Positions 19,191-28,209 of a stretch of DNA of 64,000 nt are shown one piece after another (position 1 is the stretch's first letter; each line of letters starts with the position of its first letter). The stretch is from assembly GCF_002994445.1 (NCBI RefSeq), contig NZ_MRZJ01000006.1, forward strand, positions 62,001-126,000, read 5' to 3'. The position numbers were made by a program, and so were the translations under genes. This DNA comes from Staphylococcus simulans. Its GTDB lineage: Bacteria > Bacillota > Bacilli > Staphylococcales > Staphylococcaceae. The notes beneath the pieces are model-generated. The model searched no databases, was not told where the DNA came from, and was given only the letters and a program-made list of their open reading frames with translations.

Positions 19191-19218
19191 AAAAGAAGCT
19201 GAACTCAGCTTCTTTTTT
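19191..19218 (+). terminator. tarIJLS terminator
   Basis: A perfect hairpin GAAGCTGA / CAGCTTC with flanking A and T runs. Confidence 0.85.
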
Positions 19219-19246
19219 ATAATTGAATGTAAATGCTTTCAATAAG

Positions 19247-19255
19247 TGTTATAAT
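19247..19255 (+). promoter_or_regulatory. Extended -10 promoter for the bifunctional transferase gene
   Basis: TGTTATAAT is an extended -10 element (TGn plus perfect TATAAT) located after the tarS terminator. No good -35 box is visible. It lies about 160 bases before the next gene, implying a long leader. Confidence 0.45.
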
Positions 19256-19415
19256 TTTATGAAAGAAACTATGATTTAAGTGAAATTTAAGATGTATTAT
19301 TAAATTTAATGTATTTTCAAAAAAACATGAGGGTTTAATATTTTACATATGTTTTTAGATATCAAGTCAAATGTTTTCGATGATATGAACATAAAGAGAG
19401 ATAGAGGTGTTTTCA

Positions 19416-21914
19416 TTGAATAAAATCAGTGGGTTTATACTTAATCAAGCGAAAAGGAAATATAAGTTTATTGAGCAGCCGGTAAGGTCAAAATTGAAAA
19501 GCAAATATGTGGCAAAAACAACAAGATATGCCAATTTCTATAAGAAGAATGAAGTGAAGGATTATCAAGTGTTGTATCAAGCTAGAGATGGCAAGAGTAT
19601 GACAGATAGTCCTTATGCAGTATTCAAGTATTTACTTCAAGATAAGCAATATAAAAAGCTTGAGCATATTTGGGTCGTAGATTCACAGAAGAAACAAAAA
19701 GAGTATGCGAAAAAATTTAAATCATTAAAGCATGTCCGTTTTATTGTTAAGGAAAGTGATGATTATTTAGAGGCACTGACAACTGCTAAATATATTATTA
19801 ACAATTCAACGTTTCCTGCTTACTTTACGAAAAAGCCGAATCAAGTATATGTAAATACATGGCATGGGACACCGATTAAAGCAATGGGGCTTGATGTAGA
19901 AGATAATTTAGTCGGTTCTCAAAATATCATTAAGAACTTCTTGAGTTCGGATATATTAATCAGTCCTAATCCGCATACGACGGAAGTATTCAAAAGAGCG
20001 TTCAGTCTAAAAGGGTTATATAACGGAGATTTGGCTGAGATCGGTTATCCGCGTATTGACTTAACATTGAATAGTGATAAAAAAGCGGTACATAAACGAT
20101 TGAAACAAAGCGGTTTGAAGCTTAAGAAGAAAAAGACGTTATTATTCGCACCTACTTGGCGTGGTACTAATGTGAATCAACCAGAAGACAGTGTCGCAGA
20201 TGTTTATGAAATGGTACAGCAGCTTGAAAAACAAACAGATTATCAAGTGATTGTGAAAGTACATCCGTTTGTATATAAAACAGCCTTGAAATATAAAGAA
20301 TTGAAGCCGTATTTAGTACCGGATGCTTTTGATACGAATGAATTACTGGGTGCAGTAGATTTACTAGTTACCGATTACTCTAGTATTTTCTTTGATTATT
20401 TAGTTACAGATCAGCCGATTGTCTTTTATGCGCCAGACTATGAAGACTATCACAGTGATCGTGGTTTATATATTGAGACTGATTTATTACCAGGCCCTTC
20501 TGTTTATAATGTGGAAGATTTAGTATCTGCGGTGAATGCGGCAGAAGATAACGAAGCGGTATATCGCGACAAGTATGCGCGCTTTAAATCTCTTTATGTT
20601 CCATATGAAGATGGAAAGGTCACACAACGTTTAGTTGAAAAGATGTTCCAGCCGATTACTAGCAATCAAATCAATAACAAAAAGAAAATATTAATGTATC
20701 CAGGCGGAATGAAGAATAATGGTATTACGACTTCAGCGATAAATCTGCTTGAGAACATTGATTACAATGTCTACGACGTGACGATCTTTTTAAATAATAC
20801 GAAAAATCCTGAAATCATCAGCAACTTAAAAGAAGTGAATGAGAATGTTCGTATTATTTTACGAAAAGGGCCTTTATTAGCAACTACGCTAGAGAAGTAC
20901 AGAGATACCTTTGTGAAGAACAGAGGGGTTAAGTCCGTGCTGGAAGAAGCGGTTTATCCTGATGAGGCATTTGAACGCGAGTTCAGAAAAATCTTCGGTA
21001 TTTCAGAGTTTGATGATGTGATTGATTTCAGCGGATACTCTATGTTCTGGTCTAAGATTTTATTAGCCACAAACTCAAAGAGAAAGCTGATTTATTTGCA
21101 CAGTGATATTAAGAGCGATATGAATCGTACAGTAAATGGTGTTCGTCCGCATTATCAAAATTTAAAAGGTGTCATCAGTCTTTACAATCGCTTTGATTAT
21201 TTAGTGAGTGTATCTGAAGAGACAAGTCGTATTAATAAAGCAAACTTAGCTACATCTAAAACTAAAGATAAATTTACTTCAGCGATGAATACCATTAATT
21301 TGACACGCATTAATCAATTAAAAGATGAAGCAACAGACTTCTTTATGCATAAAGGACAAAAGGTCTTAGCTTATTTAAATAAGGGCGAAATTGCGAGTGT
21401 GCCGTTTAATGAGGAAGACTTTAAAGTGATGGCAATGGGACGCTTATCTCCTGAGAAAGGCTTCGATATTTTAATTGAAGGTTTTGCGGATGTGGTAAAA
21501 GAAAATCCAAATGCGAAGCTTTATATTTTAGGTGACGGACCTTTGCGCGGCCAATTGGAAAAGCTGATTGCCAAATTAGATTTAGAAGCGCATGTGTTCT
21601 TAGTCGGGCAAAAACGCAATCCATTCAATATTATGAACCAATGTGACTTATTTGCGTTAACATCGCATTATGAAGGGCAATCTATGGTCTTGCTTGAAGC
21701 GTTGACAATCGGTGTGCATACATTAGCTTCTAACATTCCGGCTAACCGATATGTATTGAGATACGGTGATTTTGGAATGCTGACGGAGAATACACCGACA
21801 GCTGTAGGTGAAAGTATAAAGAGCTTTATGAATGGTCAAATCCCGCCATATGAAACGTTTAAAGGTCAAAAACACAATGAAATTGCACTGCAAGAATTAT
21901 ATGATTTACTATAA
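19416..21914 (+). CDS. Bifunctional glycerophosphotransferase / family-4 glycosyltransferase
   Basis: An 832-residue two-domain protein. Residues about 40-410 form a CDP-glycerol glycerophosphotransferase domain (NTWHGTPIKAMG, LLFAPTWRGT, VKVHPFVY, LVTDYSSIFFDY). Residues about 420-830 form a GT-B family 4 glycosyltransferase (LMYPGGMKNNGITTSAINL, MAMGRLSPEKGFDIL, ILGDGPLRGQLE, TSHYEGQSMVLLEA). Both catalytic cores look intact. It probably adds a polyol phosphate and a sugar to teichoic acid or another envelope glycan. The TTG at 19416 fits AGAGGTG upstream. It has its own promoter and terminator, so it is not strictly part of the tarIJLS operon. Confidence 0.9.
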   Translation: MNKISGFILNQAKRKYKFIEQPVRSKLKSKYVAKTTRYANFYKKNEVKDYQVLYQARDGKSMTDSPYAVFKYLLQDKQYKKLEHIWVVDSQKKQKEYAKKFKSLKHVRFIVKESDDYLEALTTAKYIINNSTFPAYFTKKPNQVYVNTWHGTPIKAMGLDVEDNLVGSQNIIKNFLSSDILISPNPHTTEVFKRAFSLKGLYNGDLAEIGYPRIDLTLNSDKKAVHKRLKQSGLKLKKKKTLLFAPTWRGTNVNQPEDSVADVYEMVQQLEKQTDYQVIVKVHPFVYKTALKYKELKPYLVPDAFDTNELLGAVDLLVTDYSSIFFDYLVTDQPIVFYAPDYEDYHSDRGLYIETDLLPGPSVYNVEDLVSAVNAAEDNEAVYRDKYARFKSLYVPYEDGKVTQRLVEKMFQPITSNQINNKKKILMYPGGMKNNGITTSAINLLENIDYNVYDVTIFLNNTKNPEIISNLKEVNENVRIILRKGPLLATTLEKYRDTFVKNRGVKSVLEEAVYPDEAFEREFRKIFGISEFDDVIDFSGYSMFWSKILLATNSKRKLIYLHSDIKSDMNRTVNGVRPHYQNLKGVISLYNRFDYLVSVSEETSRINKANLATSKTKDKFTSAMNTINLTRINQLKDEATDFFMHKGQKVLAYLNKGEIASVPFNEEDFKVMAMGRLSPEKGFDILIEGFADVVKENPNAKLYILGDGPLRGQLEKLIAKLDLEAHVFLVGQKRNPFNIMNQCDLFALTSHYEGQSMVLLEALTIGVHTLASNIPANRYVLRYGDFGMLTENTPTAVGESIKSFMNGQIPPYETFKGQKHNEIALQELYDLL

Positions 21915-21922
21915 AATTTTCT

Positions 21923-21956
21923 AAAAGGTTTGTACGTGAGTGCAAGCCTTTTTTTA
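21923..21956 (+). terminator. Terminator after the bifunctional transferase
   Basis: A hairpin AAAGGTTTG / CAAGCCTTT followed by seven T residues. Confidence 0.8.
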
Positions 21957-22060
21957 TGTGCTTTTAAAATAGAGGAGAACTTAATAATATTGCGATTTAT
22001 ATTGCGGAAACTTTGATTTTTACATACAATAAAGAGGATTATGTACATTTGTATAGAAGT

Positions 22061-22106
22061 AAGCACCTTTTAAATATTTCATTAGAGATATTTAAGGGCT
22101 TTTTTA
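22061..22106 (+). terminator. Second hairpin, possible leader terminator
   Basis: Interrupted arms AAGCaCC..TTAAATATtTC and GAgATATTTAAgGGCTT are followed by six T residues, about 50 bases before the next start codon. It may be a tandem terminator or an attenuator in the leader of the acyltransferase gene. Confidence 0.5.
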
Positions 22107-22157
22107 TGTGCTGAAATAAGAAAATGTCTAAAAAATTTGTGTGAAGGAGTCGTCAAA

Positions 22158-23258
22158 GTGAAGAAAAAAATAGAACTGACTTATGCACGGACCATTTTCT
22201 GTGTGATTATTGTAATTGTGCATGTGATGACAGGCTTTATCAATGATCCGCATATTTCTGAATTTCAAAAGAAAGCCGTCAGTTATTCACAAGTGATTTT
22301 GTTAAGTGCAACACCATGTTTCATCATGCTATCTGAGATGCTGCTGGGCATGCGCTACTCTAATTACATACCCAAGAACTTTTTGACCAAACGTATCAAG
22401 TTTATTTTAGTGCCTTATCTTTGTTTTGCATTATTTGTCATCTTTGAAATTTATTTTGACCCGAGCAAGCATTTCACACTGAAATATTTGTTGATTAACA
22501 TATTGCTGGAAGGAAAATTCTTCGGATGGTTTGTGTTGGTTATTTTCCAATTCTTTGTTTTGCACATGTTGTTTTACAAAGTTCTAAACAAGATGAAGCC
22601 CTTACTGCCGATAGTGATATCGCTGATTATCAGTTTTACGCATGCAGTACTAATGTATTACAGTACAGCGTATTTGCATTTTTGGGATCAGTTTTATCCG
22701 CCGTATAATCGTACGATTATTTTAAACTGGCTCTTTTATTTTGTTGTCGGCTTTTATTTAGGAAAGTACTACGATACAGTGATGGCCTATGTTAAAGCTA
22801 AAATTTGGTATGTTGTTTTAATACTAGTACTCAGCGCGTTAGTGATTGCGTTTGACTTCTTCTATTTAGAAATTAAATTAAACGAGTCGAATCGTGCAGA
22901 CTTATTTATCTTTACAGTCGCATTTTTCTTGCTTGTGGTTGCCTTATCTAAAATGTTAGGACGCTTCCACTTAACAGCGTTTTATATGATCAGCGAGATA
23001 TCGTTTTTCATTTACTTGTCGCATCAAATTATTGTAGAACATATTTCAAGAGGTTTAGCATCATTTGTTAAATATCCAGTGCTTTTCTTCCCTCTGACTA
23101 CTATTTTTACGTTAGGCTTTTGTGTGGGACTTGCGATTGTCATGTCTTTCTTCCCTTATATCCGAATCATTGTCGGAAGAAATACCTTATATCCAATGGT
23201 ATTGAATAACTATGCGGTGAAAGAAGAAAAAGCTGCGACATTAGAAAATAAAATATAA
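22158..23258 (+). CDS. Membrane acyltransferase, IcaC-like
   Basis: A 366-residue polytopic protein of the acyltransferase 3 family, with about ten helices. It resembles IcaC: KKKIELTYARTIFC at the start with the catalytic-type His in IVIVHVMTGF, ATPCFIMLSE, LVPYLCFALF and FFIYLSHQIIVEH. IcaC modifies the biofilm polysaccharide in S. epidermidis; the substrate here is unknown because no icaADB genes adjoin it. A teichoic acid or surface glycan is possible given the neighbour. The GTG at 22158 lies eight bases after GAAGGAG. Confidence 0.82.
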   Translation: MKKKIELTYARTIFCVIIVIVHVMTGFINDPHISEFQKKAVSYSQVILLSATPCFIMLSEMLLGMRYSNYIPKNFLTKRIKFILVPYLCFALFVIFEIYFDPSKHFTLKYLLINILLEGKFFGWFVLVIFQFFVLHMLFYKVLNKMKPLLPIVISLIISFTHAVLMYYSTAYLHFWDQFYPPYNRTIILNWLFYFVVGFYLGKYYDTVMAYVKAKIWYVVLILVLSALVIAFDFFYLEIKLNESNRADLFIFTVAFFLLVVALSKMLGRFHLTAFYMISEISFFIYLSHQIIVEHISRGLASFVKYPVLFFPLTTIFTLGFCVGLAIVMSFFPYIRIIVGRNTLYPMVLNNYAVKEEKAATLENKI

Positions 23259-23261
23259 CTG

Positions 23262-23312
23262 AAAATGAAGGTATCCAATGGCTTGTGCAGCAGAGGGTGC
23301 CTTCATTTTATA
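23262..23312 (+). terminator. Terminator after the acyltransferase
   Basis: Arms AAAATGAAGG (23262-23271) and CCTTCATTTT (23300-23309) with an inner CC/GG pairing. Confidence 0.65.
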
Positions 23313-23782
23313 TGTGTGAAATAAAAATTTTTGTGATTAATATGTCGTGATAAGTGGAAATACAACCTGTGTAAGAAATTTGAAAAGCCGTCAATTTTAA
23401 AAGGAGATGCAAAAATAACAAATAAAATGGATGGCGATATAGTATTAAGATGTTAATGATATGTGATTGAAATAGGTTTAAACATATTGTTATTGCCGAT
23501 TATACAGGCGTACGTTAAACTGTAAAAGAATGCGTTGTTCACACATTATAGAAGGGGAAAAAGTAACCAGAGACAAATAGGAGTTATTTTTCAGTATAAC
23601 AGCGAATTCAACGGGGTTAGTAAAATGAGCGGCTGTGTAACACAACAGATGGTATCGATCTTATTTCATCGGATAGAAGTTGTGCGAGCGGTCTTTTGTT
23701 TTTGCTGCGACATACTGTCTTAATAATGTAAGGCGTCTCTCTAGTTGCTTATCATGTATGAGTAAATGGAGGATAGATAGAA
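23313..23782. other. 470-base gene-free region before the amino acid permease
   Basis: The first part is AT-rich. The segment 23560-23730 is richer in G and C and contains inverted pairs such as TGTGTAACACA and GGTATCGAT..ATCGGATA, suggesting a structured RNA leader. I looked for the T-box (GGTGG..ACCGCG), lysine, SAM and TPP consensus elements and found none. A 32-codon frame starting MSGCVTQQMVSI has only a weak ribosome site. The permease ribosome site GGAGGA ends the region. Confidence 0.45.
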
Positions 23783-25108
23783 ATGAGTAATCAGAATGAG
23801 CTAAAACGAAATTTAGGTTTCTTCTCAGCGATTTCTATAGTAATGGGAACTGTCATAGGCGCAGGCGTCTTCTTCAAAGTTTCCAGTGTAGCCGAAGCGA
23901 CAGGCTCAACAAGTATGGCAATGTTTGTATGGCTGCTGGGTGGTTTGGTGACCATTTGTGCAGGCTTAACGGCAGCTGAATTAGCAGCCGCAATCCCAGA
24001 AACAGGCGGACTTATCAAATACATCGAGTATACTTACGGCAACTTCTGGGGTTATTTATCAGGCTGGGCGCAAGCATTTATTTATTTCCCGGCCAATATT
24101 GCAGCGTTAGCAATCGTCTTTGCGACACAATTTGTAAACTTGTTTGATATGAAAGACAGTTTAATTGTTCCTGTCGCAATGTTGACGGCGTTATCGATTT
24201 ATTTCATTAACTGCTTAGGTTCAAAGGCTGGCGGAATGCTTCAGTCTATTACGCTCGTGATCAAATTGATTCCGATTATCTTGATTGTAGCCGTAGGCTT
24301 CTTCCAAGATACGACAGTTGAATTCTCACTCTTCCCGATTGATTCAGGTCAGCATCAAGGCTTCTTTACAGCGTTAGGTGCAGGCTTGCTTGCAACAATG
24401 TTCGCATATGACGGCTGGATGCACGTCGGAACTATTGCAGGAGAGTTGAAGAATCCTAAACGCGACTTGCCGGGTGCGATTACAATCGGACTAGGGGCAG
24501 TAATGGTTGTTTATCTATTAATCAACGCTGTCTTCTTAATGACATTGCCGGTATCAGAAATCAGCGGCAACTTAAACGCCGCAAGTGAAGCATCAAGAAT
24601 GATCTTCGGTGATGGCGGAGGCAAGATTGTCACAATCGGTATTATGGTATCAGTTTATGGTGCACTTAACGGTTATTTAATGACAGGTATGCGTGTACCG
24701 TATGCAATGGCTGAACGTAATGGATTGCCGTTCAAAAACTTCTTCTTAAAATTAACACCAGGCCAAGCACCCTGGGCCAGTGGTTTAGTACAATTAATTA
24801 TTGCTTATATTATGATGTCATTAGGTGCGTTCGATACAATTACGAATATGTTGATTTTCGTAATCTGGACATTCTACACAATGGCATTCGTGGCAGTCAT
24901 TCTGTTGAGAAGAAGAGAACCTGAAATGGAACGTCCATACAAAGTACCGCTTTATCCGATTGTGCCTTTAATCGCAATTGTTTCCGGTATCTTTGTTTTA
25001 ATCAATACATTGTTCACACAAACATTACTTGCGATAATCGGTATTGTGATTACATTATTAGGTATTCCAATCTATTATTATACGAAGAAGAAAGAACAAA
25101 ATAACTAA
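23783..25108 (+). CDS. APC-family amino acid permease, SteT-like
   Basis: A 441-residue protein with 12 predicted helices. The first helix carries the APC substrate motif VMGTVIGAGVFF. Later segments AYDGWMHVGTIAGELKNPKRDLP and the PYKVPLYPIVPL ending match L-type exchangers such as Bacillus SteT (serine/threonine). The exact substrate cannot be read from sequence. The ATG has GGAGGA nine bases upstream. It is a single gene with a long, possibly structured, leader and a strong terminator. Confidence 0.88.
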   Translation: MSNQNELKRNLGFFSAISIVMGTVIGAGVFFKVSSVAEATGSTSMAMFVWLLGGLVTICAGLTAAELAAAIPETGGLIKYIEYTYGNFWGYLSGWAQAFIYFPANIAALAIVFATQFVNLFDMKDSLIVPVAMLTALSIYFINCLGSKAGGMLQSITLVIKLIPIILIVAVGFFQDTTVEFSLFPIDSGQHQGFFTALGAGLLATMFAYDGWMHVGTIAGELKNPKRDLPGAITIGLGAVMVVYLLINAVFLMTLPVSEISGNLNAASEASRMIFGDGGGKIVTIGIMVSVYGALNGYLMTGMRVPYAMAERNGLPFKNFFLKLTPGQAPWASGLVQLIIAYIMMSLGAFDTITNMLIFVIWTFYTMAFVAVILLRRREPEMERPYKVPLYPIVPLIAIVSGIFVLINTLFTQTLLAIIGIVITLLGIPIYYYTKKKEQNN

Positions 25109-25122
25109 TAATTAGTAAAGTT

Positions 25123-25150
25123 AAGCCGGCATTTAGCCGGCTTATTTTTA
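25123..25150 (+). terminator. Permease terminator
   Basis: A perfect hairpin AAGCCGGC-attta-GCCGGCTT followed by ATTTTT. Confidence 0.88.
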
Positions 25151-25268
25151 ACTTGTAGTTGTCATAAAATTCTAACAAAACAAAATGATTGTGCTAGAAT
25201 GTAAATGAACACCATTAGATTCGATAGCACTACTTCTATCGAAATAACAAAATAAGGAGCAGATTCAA

Positions 25269-26201
25269 ATGAAAATTGCAGTTGCCGGAGCAGGCGCTAT
25301 GGGTGGCCGTGTAGGGACACAAATTCAACAAGCAGGTTATGATGTTACATTTATCGATGATTGGAAACCACATGTAGAAGCTGTTCAAAAAAATGGCTTT
25401 GAAATTCAAACAGAAACAGATACGTATACTGTAGATGCCAATATGATTACACCTGATGATGTTGAACATTCATATGATTTAGTGATTATTTTAACGAAAG
25501 CGATGCATTCTATTGAAATGTTAACGCAATTAAAAGAAAAAGGTGCCATTACAAAAGATACAGCAGTCTTAACAATGATGAACGGTTTAGGACATGATGA
25601 ACGCTTTTCAAAAGTAGTACCGCCAGAACAAATCTACCTTGCAGTAACAATGTGGACTGCCGGATTAAGAGGACCGGGTCAATTGTTATTAGAAGGTACA
25701 GGTACAATTGATTTCCAACGTATCGACGGCAAAGAAAGCGAACGTACACATGAAATCAATAAAGTCTTTGAAGATGCAGGTTTGAATCCTAAAATCAGTC
25801 AGCAAGTCATGCAGTCAGTATGGTATAAAGCAGCGTTGAACTGTGTGTTGAATCCGCTTTGTACAATCTTAGATAAAAATCTGATCGAGTTTGCGCAATA
25901 CAAAGCATCAAGAGAAATGGTGCAACTTGTTGTAAGTGAAATTGTTGCGGTCGCAAAAGCCAAAGGTATTGAACTTGATAACGATACAATTATCCATAAA
26001 ATCGAAGGGGCTTATCCAGCTGATAAACAAGGTTTGCATCATCCGTCTATGCATCAAGATTTATACAGCGGCCGTCTTACAGAGGTAGATTACCTTAATG
26101 GCCAAATCGAAGCTTATGGCGAACAAGTCGGTATTCCGACACCAACAAATGCGATGTTGAAACATCTTGTGCATCAATTAGAATTAACACATGTTAAATA
26201 A
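25269..26201 (+). CDS. Ketopantoate reductase family protein (PanE/ApbA)
   Basis: A 310-residue NADPH-dependent oxidoreductase with the N-terminal Rossmann motif AGAGAMGGRVG. LTKAMHS, the MNGLGH segment and the catalytic Lys in VWYKAALNCVLNPL (about 190) follow, with Glu/Asp-rich RLTEVDYLNGQI near the end. It is a paralogue of the panE at 56325, which sits with panBCD. This copy stands alone, so it could be the main ketopantoate reductase or act on another 2-oxo acid. The ribosome site is AAGGAG. Confidence 0.88.
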   Translation: MKIAVAGAGAMGGRVGTQIQQAGYDVTFIDDWKPHVEAVQKNGFEIQTETDTYTVDANMITPDDVEHSYDLVIILTKAMHSIEMLTQLKEKGAITKDTAVLTMMNGLGHDERFSKVVPPEQIYLAVTMWTAGLRGPGQLLLEGTGTIDFQRIDGKESERTHEINKVFEDAGLNPKISQQVMQSVWYKAALNCVLNPLCTILDKNLIEFAQYKASREMVQLVVSEIVAVAKAKGIELDNDTIIHKIEGAYPADKQGLHHPSMHQDLYSGRLTEVDYLNGQIEAYGEQVGIPTPTNAMLKHLVHQLELTHVK

Positions 26202-26217
26202 TCTGATTGACACTTTT

Positions 26218-26245
26218 AAACTCTGCTGTTTTGGCAGAGTTTTTC
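26218..26245 (+). terminator. Terminator after the PanE-like gene
   Basis: A hairpin AAACTCTGC / GCAGAGTTT followed by T residues. Confidence 0.8.
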
Positions 26246-26408
26246 GCTGTATTTCAGTTTGTAAGCACATTATATGACGAACATATTTAGTTATGTGATA
26301 ATTAAAATACAACGAAAAACGAATTACCTACGGTTTTAACAAGGTGAATGTCTTATTTCTATCGCCTTGAGCTATAAATCAATCAACTTTATGAGGAGGA
26401 TTTCAATC

Positions 26409-27896
26409 ATGAGTGTAAATGTTAGAGATTATATCCAAGACAGTTATGATTTATTTATTAATGGTGATTTTGTACCAAGTGATTCAGGAAGTACAATTGA
26501 AGTATCCAATCCAGCAACAGGGGAAGTATTAACAAAAGTTGCGAAAGCATCTGAAAAAGATGTAGATAAAGCAGTAAAAGCTGCACAAACAGCTTTTGAC
26601 AGCTGGAGTAAAACACCAAAAGAAGAACGTGTGAAATTATTGCGTCAAATCGCAGATAAATTACGCGAACAAAAAGATCGTTTCGCAATGATTGAAACAT
26701 TAAACAACGGTAAACCAATCCGTGAAACATCAACAATTGATATTCCATTAGCAGCACGCCACTTCGAATACTTCGCAAGTGTCATCGATACAGATGAAGG
26801 AACAGTCAATGATATGAGCGAGGATGTCATGAGTATTGTACGTCATGAACCTATCGGTGTTGTAGGCGCAGTAGTTGCATGGAACTTCCCAATGTTATTA
26901 GCAGCATGGAAGTTAGCACCAGCACTTGCGGCAGGTAATACAGTGGTCATTCAACCATCATCTTCTACACCGCTCAGCTTAATTGAATTAGCTAAAATCT
27001 TCCAAGAAGTATTACCAAACGGCGTTGTCAACGTCTTAACAGGTAAAGGTTCTGAATCTGGTAATGCGATCTTTAACCATGAAGGTGTCGACAAATTATC
27101 ATTCACTGGTTCAACAGATGTCGGTTATCAAGTTGCGGATGCAGCAGCAAAACGTCTTGTTCCTGCAACATTAGAACTTGGCGGTAAATCAGCCAACATT
27201 ATTTTAGATGATGCAAACTTAGATGTTGCTGTTGAAGGTATCCAATTAGGTATCTTATTCAACCAAGGCGAAGTCTGCAGTGCAGGTTCAAGATTACTTG
27301 TACAAGAAGGCATTTATGATAAATTAATGGATCGTCTTAAAGATGCGTTCGCACGTATTAAAGTCGGCGACCCATTAGATGAAAATATCCAAATGGGTTC
27401 TCAAACAGGTAAAGCTCAAATGGATAAAATCCAAAGCTATGTAGATTATGCAAAAGAATCAGGTGCTGAAATCTTAGTCGGCGGCAACCGTAAAACAGAA
27501 GGCGAATTAGCGAACGGCTACTTCTTTGAACCGACTATTATTGCTGTAGACAATAACGATAACAAATTAGCACAAGAAGAAATCTTCGGACCTGTTTTAA
27601 CTGTAATTAAAGTAAAAGACGAAGAAGAAGCAATTCAAATTGCGAACGACTCAGAATATGGTCTTGCAGGCGGTGTATTCACAGAAAACATCAACCGTGC
27701 ATTAAAAGTTGCGCGTGCAGTAAGAACAGGTCGTATGTGGGTTAACACTTACAACCAAGTACCTGAAGGCGCACCATTCGGCGGCTATAAAAAATCAGGT
27801 ATCGGCCGTGAAACTTACAAAGCAGCCATCCAAAACTATCAACAAGTTAAAAATATCTATATCGATACAAGCAACCAAACAAAAGGCTTATATTAA
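26409..27896 (+). CDS. aldA: NAD-dependent aldehyde dehydrogenase
   Basis: A 495-residue class I/II aldehyde dehydrogenase oxidizing an aldehyde to the acid. The NAD-binding motif FTGSTDVG (about 240), the catalytic Glu in [10 protein letters not shown] (about 262) and the catalytic Cys in [11 protein letters not shown] (about 297) are all present. The longer frame from 26367 is rejected because GAGGAGG sits just before ATG 26409. It resembles staphylococcal AldA; acetaldehyde or a glycolaldehyde-type substrate is plausible. It is monocistronic. Confidence 0.92.
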   Translation: MSVNVRDYIQDSYDLFINGDFVPSDSGSTIEVSNPATGEVLTKVAKASEKDVDKAVKAAQTAFDSWSKTPKEERVKLLRQIADKLREQKDRFAMIETLNNGKPIRETSTIDIPLAARHFEYFASVIDTDEGTVNDMSEDVMSIVRHEPIGVVGAVVAWNFPMLLAAWKLAPALAAGNTVVIQPSSSTPLSLIELAKIFQEVLPNGVVNVLTGKGSESGNAIFNHEGVDKLSFTGSTDVGYQVADAAAKRLVPATLELGGKSANIILDDANLDVAVEGIQLGILFNQGEVCSAGSRLLVQEGIYDKLMDRLKDAFARIKVGDPLDENIQMGSQTGKAQMDKIQSYVDYAKESGAEILVGGNRKTEGELANGYFFEPTIIAVDNNDNKLAQEEIFGPVLTVIKVKDEEEAIQIANDSEYGLAGGVFTENINRALKVARAVRTGRMWVNTYNQVPEGAPFGGYKKSGIGRETYKAAIQNYQQVKNIYIDTSNQTKGLY

Positions 27897-27948
27897 GAGC
27901 CGATCATTCTTTAAAAAGGTAGCTTTTCAGCCCAAAGGTAAACGGTAC

Positions 27949-27974
27949 AGCCCTTGCCTTCGGGCTTTTTTTTA
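27949..27974 (+). terminator. aldA terminator
   Basis: A hairpin AGCCC / GGGCT with eight T residues. Confidence 0.8.
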
Positions 27975-28114
27975 TGCTTTTCTTGCTTTGTTCTAAGTCT
28001 ATTATTTCAATGAGATTAATAATGTTTAGTTTCTGTAAAAATGTAAGGTTTTATTAGAAAAAACCTAGAGCTATCACGTATAATGTGAATCAAAATCATA
28101 GATATGCAAGAGAT

Positions 28115-28143
28115 GTTTAAATTTAATGTTCGAAAGCGGGTAT
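28115..28143 (+). promoter_or_regulatory. Possible sigma-B promoter of the csbB-like gene
   Basis: GTTTAA (28115-28120) and GGGTAT (28138-28143) match both sigma-B hexamers exactly, but the 17-base spacer is longer than the usual 12-15. csbB is a sigma-B gene in Bacillus subtilis, which makes the match worth noting. Confidence 0.4.
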
Positions 28144-28209
28144 AGTATGAAATAACCCAAAATGATGTATATTAAGTGGCGACATTTTAAAATAGAACGG
28201 AGCTATAGA

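Noticed and set aside
23535..23723. 63-codon frame in the long leader before the permease
   Set aside because: Poor ribosome site at its start and unusual Cys/Phe-rich composition. A structured RNA or non-coding region is more likely.
23313..23782. T-box or lysine/SAM riboswitch
   Set aside because: The conserved T-box sequence and the core residues of the lysine and SAM aptamers could not be found by eye.
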